Position numbers and translations under genes: made by a program
The notes under the pieces: model-generated
Seen by the model: the letters and a program-made list of their open reading frames with translations, nothing else
Databases searched by the model: none
Told to the model about the DNA's origin: nothing
From: Cryptomeria japonica
Lineage: Eukaryota > Streptophyta > Pinopsida > Cupressales > Cupressaceae
Length of the DNA stretch: 64,000 bases
Assembly (NCBI RefSeq): GCF_030272615.1
Contig: NC_081414.1
Coordinates: forward strand, 53,403,636 to 53,467,635
Direction: 5' to 3'
Shown: positions 45,393 through 58,637 of the stretch, piece by piece
Layout of the letters: every line of letters starts with the position of its first letter
Numbering within the stretch: the first letter of the stretch is position 1

Positions 45393-46922
45393 TGTTAGTT
45401 AGATGAGAGGGGGAGTGAATTAGATAAACTCACAATCCAATCTATTCATCAGATTCAACCTCGGTAAAACTTACTTGATATACAACTATGACTGTAAATC
45501 ATTCAAACTCATAAATTGATAAACTTGAAACATCCAAACACATTTAACACCAGATTTAATGTGGAAACCCAAATAGGGAAAACCCACTATGGGATTTCAG
45601 ACCCACGAAGAAAATATACTCTTCTAGAGTATGCTCGGTTAAAAGCCAATCCTGTTAAAGATTACATAAACACATTGCTAGATGTGACCCGGTCAAGGGA
45701 TTTCCCTCAGATTTATCAAAATCTTGCACTTTGTTAGAAGTGATCTTGTCAAAGGATTTCAAACACTCATTCAGAATGTTACCTTGCTAGAGGATTTACA
45801 AATAAGACTGTTAGGTCCACTCGGTTAAGAGATTTCCTGTCACTTACAAAATAAATAATAGTAATAAAACATATCTGCAACTTCACATTTGAAATGTTAA
45901 AGAAGACTCTATGTGCTCAAAATAATCTTGCCATAAGACTTATCTTCCTCCTTGCTGGGCTCCTCAATCTGTTCTTCAATCAGATCTCCAATCTTCTGTA
46001 CTCGGTAATCACCTCTGCAGTATCACTGCTCTTCTATTCGCTTGTATACATTGATCATCAACTTTTCTTTATTTATATGCAATTCCTAACCGCTTAATCT
46101 CCTTAATCACATTTCCCATGAATAATCTTAGCCATCAGATTTTCAAAATTGACTAGGTTCATTGAATCCTTTGAACTAGAAAATATTTTATCTTGCCTTG
46201 AAACTTGTATTCCTTCCTTGGTACTTGTGCTAGGATATTACCGTTCAATCTGTGTTGTAGATCCAACTCTTGAATTTTCATTTTTGTTGATCCTTAACAA
46301 ATTTCTTTCACGACATTCCAATATTCTATAAATCTCCAACTCATGGCATCCTTCATTTAATAATGTATTTATCCATCCAATGCATTCTAATACTGCTCAG
46401 TTGATACTCGGTAAATACTGAACTTTACTCGGTAGACATTCTGTATTTGACTTAGTTACTATCTTAGTAGCTTTGCTTGCTGACAACACTCGGTAACTTC
46501 TTTCTTCTTTAACCGACACTAATAACCTTGGTGTTTACCGACTAGCTCCTTGCTTGGTAAAATAGAATAGCATCAAACCTTTACTCATTCTGTTGCATAA
46601 AATCTTTTCTCCTTCTTATTCAGTCTTTGAATACACATATATAGGATATCAAAACAATCACAATAACATAATCTCATCACTGTCTAACTTGGTAATAGTT
46701 GCTCATTGAATAACTTATTACTCCCCTTCATTTTCACATTCTTTCTATGTCACTTGCCGACATATTTATACTCATCAAAACATACTCTTTAAGATATGGC
46801 AACATCATATTGAATCAAAATATCAATTGCTTGACATCAATGAAAAATAATATTATTAAGACAGTAATCATCCTTTATCATTTATATCATCAATCTCCAA
46901 CAACCTTAATGTAATGCCAACA
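45393..46922 (-). repeat. 3' LTR of E
   Basis: On the minus strand starts TGTTGGCATTACATTAAGG and ends CTAACTAACA. It is adjoined by the purine tract CCAAAGGGAGAGAT (46936-46923); further tracts lie near 47030-47065. Confidence 0.9.
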
Positions 46923-47289
46923 ATCTCTCCCTTTGGCATTGATGGCAATACCAACTTGATTTATTCCAATTGATTCAAACTGATTTATTCTTTTCTTGTT
47001 ATCTTTGAGTTGTATTCTTCTCTCGTAATCTTCTCCCACTATCATTAGTCATCTCCCCCTTTGACAACAATGCCAAAAGTAAAACTAATACATGATTACT
47101 TCCCCTGTGAAGTAATTTCTTGTAGTTAAAACATATACAAATGTATCATCTTAGTCTCGGTCAGAGAAACTTGTCTTCATTCACTATTTCCTGCACAACT
47201 TTAGACAACATTCTAAAGTGTGTAAATCAGCATCAACTCACAAATAGTATTCTGTAGAGTCATAGAATTGATGCTTTCACCTAACTTTG

Positions 47290-47775
47290 TCAGTGAGTGC
47301 TAGATAGTGGTAGGACCCCTAACTTACTTCTAAGATACTCAAAAGTATCCCTTGGCAATGGCTTTGTGAAGATGTCTGCTATTTGTTCCTTAGTGTTAAC
47401 ATATTCTAGCAGAACTTTCTTTTCTTGAACTTCTTCTCTTAGATAATGATACTTTATAGAGATATGCTTTGTCTTAGAGTGCATTACCAGATTATTTGAA
47501 ATGTTAATAGCACTTGTGTTATCACAAAATATAGTTACTGGCTTGATAACTGTCTCATTCATACCTTCCAACAATTGTTTGATCCATGCTATATTGGTAC
47601 AATTCAATGCTGCAGTGACATATTCAGCTTCAACTATTGACTATGAAATGCATCTTTGTTTCTTGCTAAGCCAACTCACTAGTCTTTCTCCCAAAAAGAA
47701 AGCTCCACCGCTTGTTCTTTTCCTATCATCAATATTTCCTACCCAATCAACATCAGTATAGACTTTTAAGTCAAA
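47290..47775 (-). pseudogene. E RNase H
   Basis: Contains YTDVDWVG, AEYVTAALNCTNIAWIKQLL, TIFCDNTSAINIS and IADIFTKPLPRDTFEYLRSK, closely matching C. It lies in the same frame as the upstream reverse-transcriptase remnant, interrupted by stops only. Confidence 0.9.
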
Positions 47776-47787
47776 ATCATTCCTCTT

Positions 47788-48084
47788 TTAATATAGTAAA
47801 CCATAATCTTCAGTGCCTCTCAAGTATCTAAAAATTCTCTTGATTGTTGTCAGATGGGTTTCTTTGGGATCTGCAAAAAATCTTGTAGCTATACCTACTG
47901 CATGTGCTATATCAGGCCTGCGGTGAACTACATATTGCAACTTTTCAATCATAGATCGGTAAAGTGTCTCATCAACAGATGCAGATTCATCATTCTTTGA
48001 TAGTTTACAATTAGTAGTCATAGGAGTACTTACAGGTTTAGAATCCTCCATTCCAAATTTCTTCAAGATTTACTTTATATACAT
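47788..48084 (-). pseudogene. E fusion: gag start codon joined to the reverse transcriptase C-terminus
   Basis: In C the gag start reads ATG-TAC-AAG and, far downstream in reverse transcriptase, AGTACATAAAGG. E joins them at the shared GTACA, giving ATG-TAT-ATA-AAG at 48084-48073 in phase with ILKKFGMEDSKPVSTPM. The deletion therefore left one short frame for the reverse transcriptase end plus RNase H. It is now closed by a TAA at the fifth codon and other stops. Whether this protein was ever made is unknown. Confidence 0.8.
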
Positions 48085-48132
48085 CTTCGGATCTTACCTC
48101 AAGTTCCTTTAAACTTTTCTTTTGAAGTTCTA

Positions 48133-48144
48133 GCTCTAATACCA
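48133..48144 (-). other. Primer-binding site of E
   Basis: Minus-strand TGGTATTAGAGC, one mismatch to the initiator-Met site, two bases after the LTR end. Confidence 0.85.
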
Positions 48145-48146
48145 AT

Positions 48147-49684
48147 TGTTAGTTAGATGAGAGGGGGGGGGGGGGTGAATCAGATAAACTCACAATCCAA
48201 TCTATTCATCAGATTCAACCTTAGTAGAATTTACTTGATATGCAACTATGATTGTAAATCGTTCAAACTCATAAACTGATAAACTTGAAACATCAAAACA
48301 CATTTAACACTAGATTTAATGTGGAAACCCAAATAGGGAAAAACCACTGTGGGATTTCAGACCCACTAAGAAAATATACTCTTCTAGAGTATGCTTGGTT
48401 AAAAGCCAATCCTATTAAAGATTACATAAACACATTGCTAGATGTGACCCGGTCAAGGGATTTCCCTCAGATTTATCAGAATCTCGCACTTTGTTAGAAG
48501 TGACTTTGTCAAAGGATTTCAAACACTCATTTAGAATGTTACCTTGCTAGAGGATTTACAAATAAGACTGTTAGGTCCACTCGGTTAAGAGATTTCCTGT
48601 CACTTACAAAATAAATAATAGTAATAAAATATATCTGCAACTTCACATCTGAAATGTTAAAGAAGACTCTATGTGCTCAAAATAATCTTGTCATAAGACT
48701 TATCTTCCTCCTTGCTAGGCTCCTCAATCTGTTCTTCAATTAGATCTCCAATCTTTTGTACTTGGTAATCACCTCTGCAGTATCACTACTCTTCTATTTG
48801 CCTGCATACATTGATCATCAACTTTTCTTTATTTATAAGCAAATCCTAACTGCTTAATCTCCTTAATCACATTTCCCATGATTAATCTTAGCCATCAGAT
48901 CTTCAAACTTGACTAGGTTCATTGAATCCTTCAAACTGGATAATGTTTTATCTTGCCTTGAAACTTGTATTCCTTCCTTGGTACTTGTGCTAAGTTATGA
49001 CCAATCAATCTGTGCTGTAGATCCAACTCTTGAATTTTCATTGCCGTTGATCCTTAACAAAATTCTTGCACAACATTCCAATGTTCTATAAATCTCTAGC
49101 TCATTGACATCCTTCATTTAATAATGTATTTATCCATCCAATGCATCTTGTTACTGCTTGGTTGATACTCTGTAAATACTGAACTTTACTCGGTAGACAT
49201 TCTGTATTCAACTCGGTTATTGTCTTGGTAGCTTTGCTTGCTGATGACACTTGATAACTTCTTTCTTCTTTAACCAACACTGATAACCTTGGTGTTTACC
49301 GACTAGTTCCTTTCTCGGTAAAATAGAACAATATCAAACCTTTACTCATTCTATTGCATAAAATATTTTCTCCTTCTTATTCAGTCTTCGAATACACATA
49401 TATAGGATATCAAAACAATCACAATAACATAATCTCATCACTGTCTAACTCGGTAATAGTTGCCCATTAAATAACTTGTTACTCCCCTTCATTTTCACAT
49501 TCTTTCTGTGTCACTTACCAACATATTTATACTCATCAAAACATACTCTTTAAGATATGGCAACATCATACTGAATCAGAAAATCAATTGCTTGACATCA
49601 ATGACAAAATAATATTATTAAGACAGTAATCATCCTTTATCAATTATATCATCAATCTCCAACAACCTTAATGTAATGCCAACA
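48147..49684 (-). repeat. 5' LTR of E
   Basis: 1,538 bp, similar throughout to the 3' LTR. A run of about 13 G residues at 48164-48176 sits in the C-rich loop region of the U5 motif. Confidence 0.9.
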
Positions 49685-49689
49685 TCATC

Positions 49690-50356
49690 ATCACAAATAG
49701 AAAGGATAAAGTAACACATCCATTCTTCAAAGAATTCTACATCAGGCCTACCCACCACTCGGCACAACAATACAATGATGTTGGCAATTTCATCTCTAAA
49801 AAGATTTGTTTTAATCCAAGAGGATACTTTGGATTTCTCAAGTCGGATGACTTTCAACCATCCTCTCGAAATTGTATCCAGACACCAATCTACTCAATTA
49901 TGAAAATATTCCCATCCTGTTTTAAAAGATATATCCAACTGCCCTTCTTTCTCAGGAATGTGTAGAGCTAAGGAGATAGTCTTTGTATTTATCTTAGCAA
50001 CTACGTTCTGGTTGGCATCTCAGATTTCCCAAGAGGGGATGATAATTTTGCACACTTGAGAAAATAAACTCGGGACATGCAATAGTAGAAGGGTAGCCGC
50101 TAGCTTGAGATAATGCATACTCAATGATTTTTCGTGTAATGGGATATTTTTCTGAGTTGTACAACCTTCTATGGAGGTCATGCATTGTAAAAGGACCAGT
50201 CTCCATGTCTTTAATAGAATCTAGTTTATTTTCTATGGGTTGAGGGGTTTTGGGTACCATAGAGTTAAGAAGAGAAATGCTAGGGTTTCCCAAAGATGAT
50301 GAAAAACTTGAATTGAGATAAAATAAGAAAGAGATATGATGAAAACAAGTGTTCAT
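49690..50356 (-). pseudogene. Unknown reading frame, 5' part
   Basis: Open segments at 50356-49994 (contains LHRRLYNSEKYPITRKIIEY) and 49857-49690 (contains VGRPDVEFFEEWMCYFILSI) are joined by a region with stops and frameshifts. Composition looks protein-coding and not low-complexity. No family was recognised. It may be a captured host fragment or part of another transposable element. E interrupts it at 49689. Confidence 0.45.
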
Positions 50357-50991
50357 GAATGGTAAACTATAAGCTCTACTTTTTTGCCAATAGGAAAATT
50401 AGAAACTTCAACAATTTTAGACGCAGTGGGTTTATATTTTCAAACCTAGTTTTGCATTTCCGTGTTGAGTTCCCCTTCAATTCTTTGAAATGTTTGAATA
50501 TGAAATGCATGAACAAAGTTGGCAGATATACAAAAACCTGGAGTAATTAATTCTTCTGCTTTGATGGATGCAGTATTGCTTCAGGATTTGTAATGAGCCT
50601 TTTATTGATTATCTCATTTATTACCCACTATGCAGATCATTTGGTGACATCATCATATGGATCATCAGTTTTTGATCCACTAACATTGGATCATCAAGTG
50701 ATCACACCTTTCAAGAAATATCGAACAAGAAGAAAAGTGTGTGCAAGAAAGAACCCTAATGTGCAATCGACCAATACAAGACTCGTGAGTGACCCATTGC
50801 TATGTGTTATCGGGGACTGGGGTATCAGGTAGAAAGGGAATGAGCGACGACATGAAATAGCCAAGTTTAAATTTCATTAGGAAGTAATAGATTGATAGGT
50901 AAGGTGGGGTCCCTTTTTAAACATAGACATGACTTGACACCTAATGGCTTTATTGACCGATTGGGGGTTTTCAAGAACTATAAAACTGTAG
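50357..50991. other. No gene recognised
   Basis: Sequence between the unknown minus-strand frame and the presumed LTR of element G. A short open frame at 50593-50832 shows no family resemblance. Confidence 0.5.
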
Positions 50992-52175
50992 TGTCATAAA
51001 ATAGCGACCCTAGCAATTTTCAACTATATTAGGGTCCCCATGCAGGCAAGTTTGAAAACTCTAGCCTGATCAGAGATCGAAGATTGCTCAGCCCTCAGAA
51101 ACAACTTCTTCCTTGGCCTCTGCATCATCCCATCTGCACTTTGCCCTGGAGAAAGGGACAGGATAGGGGCATGGCACCACTATCCCCCCTTGGAAAGGGG
51201 TGTGACCTATTTTGGGACAGGACCCTTCCTAGGGTTGCATTGTTGGTTGTGCATCGAGTGGAAAACTCCCCTGATGTTGTCTCATGATGAAAATCAGATC
51301 CACTAACATATATTTAAGGGTCATTCATCTTCTCATTTGGATAAGTTCAATAAGATGGATAGGTCGAAGTTGGATAGATTCAAGTTGCATAAGCGATTAA
51401 GCATTCTTTTCTAGCATTGAGTATTCTCAAGTTTCCCTTCAAGGCTAGGTGTTGCATTCAATTCAAGGATTCAACCATTGAAGAGGAGATTGATTTTAAA
51501 ATTTAATTCCACACAAACATCTCTATCAATATTGCTATCACAACCTCCCTTGAGGTGATTTACAATTCAATCTTTCATTTATATCTCCTTACAAGTACTT
51601 TCTTTCATTACTTGGTTAATTCCAAAACTAGGGTTTAACCTAAAGGAAAACCCCCAATCCCAACCCATTTTCCTCTCTTTTGTGTGTGTTGCAGGTGCAT
51701 TGTTGTACTTTCAGACTCGAGCTTCATTTGCAGAGGTAGAAAAACCCTTTTCATTTTGCGGATTTTTCGGAGGACCGTGTACATTCCCGACACGGTCCGG
51801 GCAACTTTTCTTCAAATTCACAAGGCGATTTTGTCTCGACATATTACTGCCAGATCCAAGTGCACAACCTCATCCCATATTCTGATCTCAAGTTCTAATC
51901 AATTCTTTGTCACTTTTGTACTACATAATTTAATCAATTTCCTTTCCATTTCAAAAAAGGAAGAGGGGATCAACTTAACATCCCCAATTCATTTAGAATT
52001 CAATCTACCATCTTCATGTGAAAAGATTGAATATAGTGAATTATCCTCTCCTCTTCCTAATGTAACATGGTGAAAAGTGTTTGAAGGATAATCAATAGCA
52101 AAAATCTCATTTCTCTTTGAGGGAAGGGTAGTTTCCTTTTTGATCTATCATTCACCATTTTCCACCATTATATTT

Positions 52176-52190
52176 TGGTGAACCCGACAT
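52176..52190 (+). other. Possible primer-binding site of element G
   Basis: TGGTGAACCCGACAT shortly after a plausible LTR end CCATTATA. It does not match initiator-Met tRNA. A non-Met primer is common in the Tat/Athila branch of gypsy elements, but the tRNA was not identified. Confidence 0.4.
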
Positions 52191-52904
52191 CTTGCATGCT
52201 TTCCTTTGAACAAAATTGCATATTTTTCATTTACAAGTTTCAACTTTCTACAAACTTAGTGGTTAAATAATTCAAAACCCCAGTTTTTAAATTTAAAATT
52301 GAACTTGTGATTTGTAAAAATTGTTTGTGGTTATCTTAGATTTGAAAAATTGTTTTGATTGTCAAATTCAATTTCCTCAATGTCTTGTTCAATTTGTAAT
52401 TGAAATTTATAAAATTAAAAGGTTACTTGTTAAAACCCTAATTTTCAAAAATCATCTTGAACTTGTGCAAAAATTGGATTTCTATTTAATTTTCAGATTT
52501 CTGATTGTTCTCACATTTGTCTGTAATCCTACAATTCAAATTTTTAATTTTCCCCCTTTTTCCCAAAATTCAAATTTCAAAATTAAGTGTTAGGTCATCA
52601 AACCCTAATTTTTAAAATTAATTGGATTTTGTGTGAATTTAAAATCAATTTCATTTCCATTTAGATTTCTAAACATTTTCTAAGGTGTCCCTATCCATTA
52701 GGTTTGACCCTTTTCAAAATTGCAATTCAATTCCTTTTTTTCTTGAAAACCCTAATAGGGTCCTATTTTCACATATGCACCTTCATTTCGCCCATCTAGA
52801 GATCGTAAAATTTGCCCATTTTTTTGGGTTAGCTTTAAAATCATCGTAATATCCATCCCTAAACATTTTGACAGAAGTTGGTCAGATCAAATGTGCATTG
52901 CCAT
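52191..52904 (+). other. Leader of element G, upstream of the A4 insertion
   Basis: AT-rich non-coding sequence with repeated AATTTCAAAATTAA-type words. Similar words continue at 59583-59979 beyond A4, which supports continuity across the insertion. Confidence 0.5.
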
Positions 52905-53690
52905 TGTTGGCATTGCACACTCCAATGAGAAATTATAGATGATTGAATGTATTGTCATTGATGGCAACCTTGAAATCCTATGGCACTGACAGGCACTGGC
53001 ACCGACAAATTCTACACCGATAGATAGTTTACCGATAGTGACAAAGATGATTACCGACACCCTGGGCGACAAGATTTTGTTTATTGTATTTTGTATTTAA
53101 TTGTAATATCTTTTTGTAAGCCGACAAGGAGAATTGTAATAAGACACATATATAAGTATGAGATCTTGTAGATCATTATGTAGATGCGAACATGGGAAGA
53201 TTATTGCAGAAGTAATGTGCGAATATTAAGGTAGATTCTGGAGTAAGGTTTATAGTTATTGTATGAGCTTAAACCGGTATTGAACCTGGCATAGCAGATG
53301 CTGAACTAATGTAGTACATTATATTGGATTTGCATAATCCATTTTGTAAGTCAGTGAGACTTCCTTTTATAATTAAGTAGTGAGCTTTAGGCAGTTGGCC
53401 TTCCTGCATGTGCATGACCCTATTGTAAGTAATATCCATTCATTGGCCAGTGAGTGAATATTGTGGGTCACAAATCCCACCGAGAGTTTTCCCACACCAG
53501 GTTTCCTCATTAAAAATCTTGTGTTATGGTGTGATTTCTATGTTGTTCTTATTGTTCATATTTATTGCATTAATTCTTGTTTACTGGTACACTATTTTCG
53601 AATGCAATTTGTTTAATAAGATCAGAAAATCTGCTAACTAGTTAGATACCGATTCAGCCCCCCCTCTCAGTATCTTTGGGAATCCTAACA
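52905..53690 (+). repeat. 5' LTR of A4
   Basis: 786 bp. Hairpin arms AGATACCGA (53644-53652) and TCAGTATCT (53667-53675). Confidence 0.95.
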
Positions 53691-53692
53691 AT

Positions 53693-53704
53693 TGGTATCA
53701 AAGC
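53693..53704 (+). other. Primer-binding site of A4
   Basis: TGGTATCAAAGC, one mismatch to initiator-Met tRNA. Confidence 0.85.
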
Positions 53705-53761
53705 TTGGTCCTCTTTTTTCAAAAGATTAATAGCTTGAGGGAGATTCTGACACCGGTACAT

Positions 53762-54870
53762 ATGGATAACTTGAGAAAGCAATTGGAAACAACTCTTCCA
53801 GATTATGATGCAGAAAAGTTGAAGAATATCAAACTTGAAGATGATCTGAAGGCTGCACAGGAAATCATTCAACGACTTCAAGATAATCTTACTATTGCTA
53901 GAAACAAAAGAAGAGAACTTCATGAGAAGATATATAATGATGATGATGAAAAGGAAAATCTTAATGATCTTGTAAGCAAGATGAAGCAAGAAAACATGAC
54001 CTTGAGGAATGAGATGCAAGATATGACTATGAGATTTTGTAAAGACATTGAAGACAGAAAGAAGAATGAAGATGACTTGGCTAGGAGAATCAATGATGCT
54101 GGAAATGAAAATCTAAGACTTAGTCATGAAAATGATATGTTAAAGATGAATCTGATTCACTTGGAACATGATAAAACTAAACTCATGAGACAAAAAGATC
54201 TTGGAAAATGAGTTGGCTATTGCAAATCAACATAAAGAGAAATTCAAGAAAAGTTAAGAAGAACTTGATGATATACTGAAAATCAGAAACCTAATGGAGA
54301 TACTAATGGACTTGGTTTTGAAGTTGGTGAAAGCTCCGGTACTGCAAACAATCATGATCATAGTAAACCGGTAAGACAACCTAATGCCTATAAATTTAAT
54401 GGGAAATGCTTTAATTGTAACAAGTATGGTCATAGAGAAAATCAGTGTAGATCTAGAAACTATCAGAACACTAAAGCACCCACCGGTCAATGTTCTAAAT
54501 GCAACAAAATTGGTCATAATTCCAAAAATTGTTGAATGAATGTAAGATGTTATGTTTATGGAAGATTTGGACACTTATCTAATCAATGTAGAACACATAC
54601 TGGCATAGGATATGGAAAATCTATTTAGAACATTAATGGGACTTTTTATGCTTGTAACAAGATTGGACATATTGCAAAATTTTGTAGAAGTAAGGCATCA
54701 TCGGCAAATAACAAAGGACCTAGTTTGAAAGGTAAAGAAAAGGTTGATGAGGTAAATCAAGAATTTTCAAAACAATGGATTAGAAAGATAGATCAAAATG
54801 TTGATGAGGCTATTCCTTCACTGGTAGAATAGAGTATCACTCCACCGACATGAGATTATTCATCTAACTG
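53762..54870 (+). pseudogene. A4 ORF1: coiled-coil and zinc-knuckle gag-like protein
   Basis: MDNLRKQLETTLPDYD at 53762 opens 150 codons of uninterrupted coiled coil, the longest intact stretch of ORF1 in family A. A frameshift near 54200 follows. Knuckle 1 keeps its second Cys (CFNCNKYGHRENQC near 54407-54448), unlike A2 and A3. Knuckle 3 has lost its second Cys (CYVYGRFGHLSNQC) and the first Cys of knuckle 4 is Tyr. The tail ends near 54870. Confidence 0.75.
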
Positions 54871-55025
54871 AAAAGAAATCTTTTGGGGATATGGCAACTA
54901 ATTCAAAATCATGCTAGTTTACCTTCGGTTGATGGTAAGAAGATGAAATGCTTCTTTACCGATAGATGAGTTAAGTTTTCACTTAACCTGAAGGCATTTA
55001 TGATGGTAGTTGAAGGAAATGACAT

Positions 55026-55064
55026 TATAAAGCAAGTGTTTTTCACTCTTTTTCACTCACTGAG
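55026..55064 (+). promoter_or_regulatory. Candidate core promoter for ORF2 in A4
   Basis: TATAAAG at 55026 and CACTGAG at 55058-55064, 32 bases apart as in A2 and A3. Confidence 0.5.
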
Positions 55065-55175
55065 TATTCAAATTTCCTAATAGCGCGAAAAAACCAAGCG
55101 AAGGCATCCACAGTGAGAAGTGAAGTAAAATCTATCAAGCATTTAAACCTAAAGGAAGATTAAGGTATTTATCAT

Positions 55176-58100
55176 ATGGTTTCCTCCTCTGCACCCGAAC
55201 TCATTGCAAACCCTACTGTAATTGAAGTGATTAAACTCCCTAGGCCTGTATTTAAGATCATACCCAAAATAGTGAAGTAGGATGATACCCTAGGTGCGTT
55301 CTCTAAAATACCCAAAGGAGTTGCATATGATGAAGACCCTAGGATATACATACATTGTCATATTGAGGAACATGGTGCTGATGAGATAATGAACATGTAT
55401 AGGATAGTATTTTGTGATAAAAATGGTTATGTGAAACTGGAACACACGATAATTGAAACCCTAGGTTTTGTGGGAATACTTAGCATTCCTGATTTTCCCA
55501 AGGAAGTTGTAAGAATTGTGCTTATCAGAGTTCATGGGGAATTCTTTTGGCTTAACTCCATCCATAAGATTACAAGAGAAGCAGTTAGGGAAGTAACTGG
55601 CTTATCTTCCACTGGTGGTAGGCCTGATAAAACTAAAAAGGTTCCAAACAACACTGTGATGACCCTAACCGATGCAACCCATGATAGAAGATCCTTGAGA
55701 GTCAATGCTGTCAAAGATATAAATGTTAGATTTATTAGCATGATACTAGGATACAAGACTACACATGCTAATAGATTAAACTCTATTTCTAGTTTATGTA
55801 TCAAGAGTGCTTATGACATGGTGAACAATAAAACTAAGATTGACATATGTGAATGGCTAAAGGATGAATTGATTGATAACCTGAAGAAAATTAAAGGTGA
55901 CAAGAAAGGTACTTTCAGATTTGGCAACTTACTTGTATGCCTAATGCTATACATTACTAAGGAAGTTCCCGATATAGGTAGAAAATAATTTGGTTTTGAC
56001 ATACTGGTAGGCAAACAAATTTTGGATATCTTTACCAACATGGGAGATGACAAGGAAAAAAACATAATTGAACACTTCCAAGCATTTAAGGCTAGAATGA
56101 AAACAAGGGAAAGACTATCTCAGAACATAGTTGACAAATATCAGAAAGAAATATGTTTTGTTATAACGAAAGATGAAATCTGGATGGAAGCAGTGGTTCC
56201 TAGAACTATTTGGGTGATAGAAATGGGTTATGAGGCAGATGAAAACATAATTGACACATATGCTAAAGCCCTACTTGAAGCCCCGAGAGAACCTGAAGAG
56301 GAAATATTTGAAAATGCTAAAACCATTGAGAGAAATGTACAAACCCTTAAATAAAGGAAGAAAATAGAACAATCTATCGGAAAAGCAACAAAACAGGCCA
56401 AAGGGATCAAGGAAAACATATTGAATATCACTGGTATTAAGGAAAATGAACTGGAAGGGATACAACCGAAAGCTCATCTTTCACCGGTTGGAACTTCATC
56501 TGACAGTGAAATCCAAGCTGAGTTTAAAAGAGTAAAAAGGAAAATAAAACCTTCATCGGTACCCTCTCCTGCACCAAAGAGAACAAGAAGAAAACAACAG
56601 GCAGTAAGGCCCCCAGCAAATAAAATGACACCAAGGAAGAAGAAATAAAAATAAGTTATTCCTCCTTTAGAAAATCTTTTGAATGAAATAACGGATGATG
56701 GAAACTTGTCAAATGTCAGTAAATTGTATAATACTTCTACTAATGAAGAAAAGGAAAGCATAGAAAACAATGTCATCTACACTTAGATATATATAAGAAA
56801 TTTTTGATAGAAGTTGTAGATGATTTACCAAGTGACTTGTATAGAAGACTAGATGCAAAGAGATTAGCCATTGTGGAACTGGATAAGAAGATAAAGATAG
56901 AAAAATTACTTGCAGTTCACCCAGTGAAATCAGCATAAGAAATTGATGAACTGATAAGTGAGGCAACATGACTGTATTTTCCACTGGTCACGGGCATGTA
57001 GCTTTAATGGCTGGAAGAGTGAATGAAATATTTGAAGAGACAGTGGATAAATGGGATATCTTCTTTGTGGAGAAAGAAAAGCAAGAAGAACTTAAACGAC
57101 CCAAAGCTTTTAGAGTTTACCAAAAGGATATGGACAAAGGCAAAGGCAAGGTAGGTGGACCTCCAAGCATAAAAGTGACAGACAACTTGCCCCCACCTTC
57201 TTCTGATACTCCACTGGAAATTGATAATGTTGAGTTGACACATGAGGACACCAATCTTGATTCAGAAGTGTTATATACAATGAACATTGATACAGAAGAG
57301 GTAAACATTGTGGTTGATAAGGAAACCACTAAGAAGAAAGATGTGGCAACTAAGCCATTAGCTAAGAATATTGAAATGGAAACACATGTTGAGCATACAA
57401 TTGGAAATATTGAGATTGGGGTTGAAACACATGTTGAACAATCAGTTGATCCCCTTGGTACTGGAATGGTAACTGGTGCACACACTGAAAAACCCATAGA
57501 GTTAGAGATACCGACAGTGGACAGTTCAGAGGTGCATACTGAGAAACCAGGAGTAAATACTGAGACTTCATCAAAGAAACCGATAGAAGAAAGCACAAAG
57601 AAACAAACTGAGGTACATTCTATGAAACATGAGGAGAAATAGGTTGAGATAGAGACAGTGCCATAGCTGAGAAACCCAAGCCTTTTCTAGTTGAGATGCA
57701 GACACAAACTGACCTATCAAAGGTCAACACAAGCAAAGAGGTTACTCACACTGGTGGAATGCAGATTGTTAAGGTAGTTGGACAATCATCTGGTTCCTCC
57801 TTGATAGAATTCAGACCGACAAATGTGACAGAGGTATTATTGGATTCCATCAAGAAAATCATAGATTGTAATGCACTTGTAGACAAGGCTATTGATGATA
57901 TGATTCCTTTATTAAAATTGATTGCACCCAAGTGCAATGTGGAGAATGAAGATTCTTTGTGTCAATTAGACACATTGTCTGAGAATATCACCGACAACTT
58001 ATTGACAGTTGATCAGATTAATAAGGAGACATTAAGTGAGAAAATGAACAAGGAAAAGGAGAAATTCTCTGATGAGACAATAAAGAAGTGCATGGGACAC

Positions 58101-58637
58101 ATTGATACCCTTTTACCGGCACTTAGCAAAACAATAATGGAATTCAAAGAGTTGTACAAGGACACATGCAAGACTGATATTTTGACAGTGGATATAGACA
58201 AGAAAATTAGTAAAGTGCAGAAAGAAATAAATGATATTCCTGATAATCTCATCGGTTCATCAGAACCCATATTGGTAATAGAGTAGGAAATAGTAGACTT
58301 TGAGGAGAAAATTGAAAAATTTGAAAAAGAGAAGGAAAGAATAAAGTTCAAGGCTAAGGAACTGAAATGTAGACTTGGTCCGAAACTTGACATCCTCATC
58401 TCTTTGAGAAAAGAGATTTCAGAGGCACTTGTTCTAGGACTAAAGACACTGGAAGAGAAAATGTACATACTCACTGGTACAATACAAAGGACAAAAGAAA
58501 CATTGAAGGATAGTGAAAGGTTCATTGAGAGCCTAAATTTTGTACTAGCAGAACTTTTTCAGATTGTAACCAACCAGTTACAGGGATCCAACTTTGAACT
58601 ACACTCAGTTGATATGTTTGACAACCTTTGTCATTGA
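55176..58637 (+). pseudogene. A4 ORF2: large conserved protein of unknown function
   Basis: MVSSSAPELIANPTVIEVI opens the head at 55176. A TAG replaces a Gln codon in KIVK*DDT (A2 has KIAKQDDT), a TAA follows IGRK, and a TAA ends the basic segment (RTRRKQQAVRPP to TPRKKK, about 56575-56648). A frameshift near 56770 precedes the middle part. The C-terminal part contains EVLLDSIKKIIDC and ends DNLCH then TGA at 58635. Total about 1,153 codons, the reference length for the family. No catalytic motif was recognised. Confidence 0.75.

Larger units (their letters stand above)
45393..49684 (-). mobile_element. Element E: internal-deletion derivative of the copia C family
   Basis: 4,292 bp flanked by TCATC (45388-45392 and 49685-49689). 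Both LTRs (1,530 and 1,538 bp), primer site and purine tracts are present, but the interior is only 1.2 kb. It lacks gag, protease, integrase and most of the reverse transcriptase. LTR starts and the remaining pol sequence match element C closely. Confidence 0.95.

Noticed and set aside
50593-50832. A 79-residue open frame as a host exon
   Set aside because: No splice-site context, partner exon or family resemblance was found.
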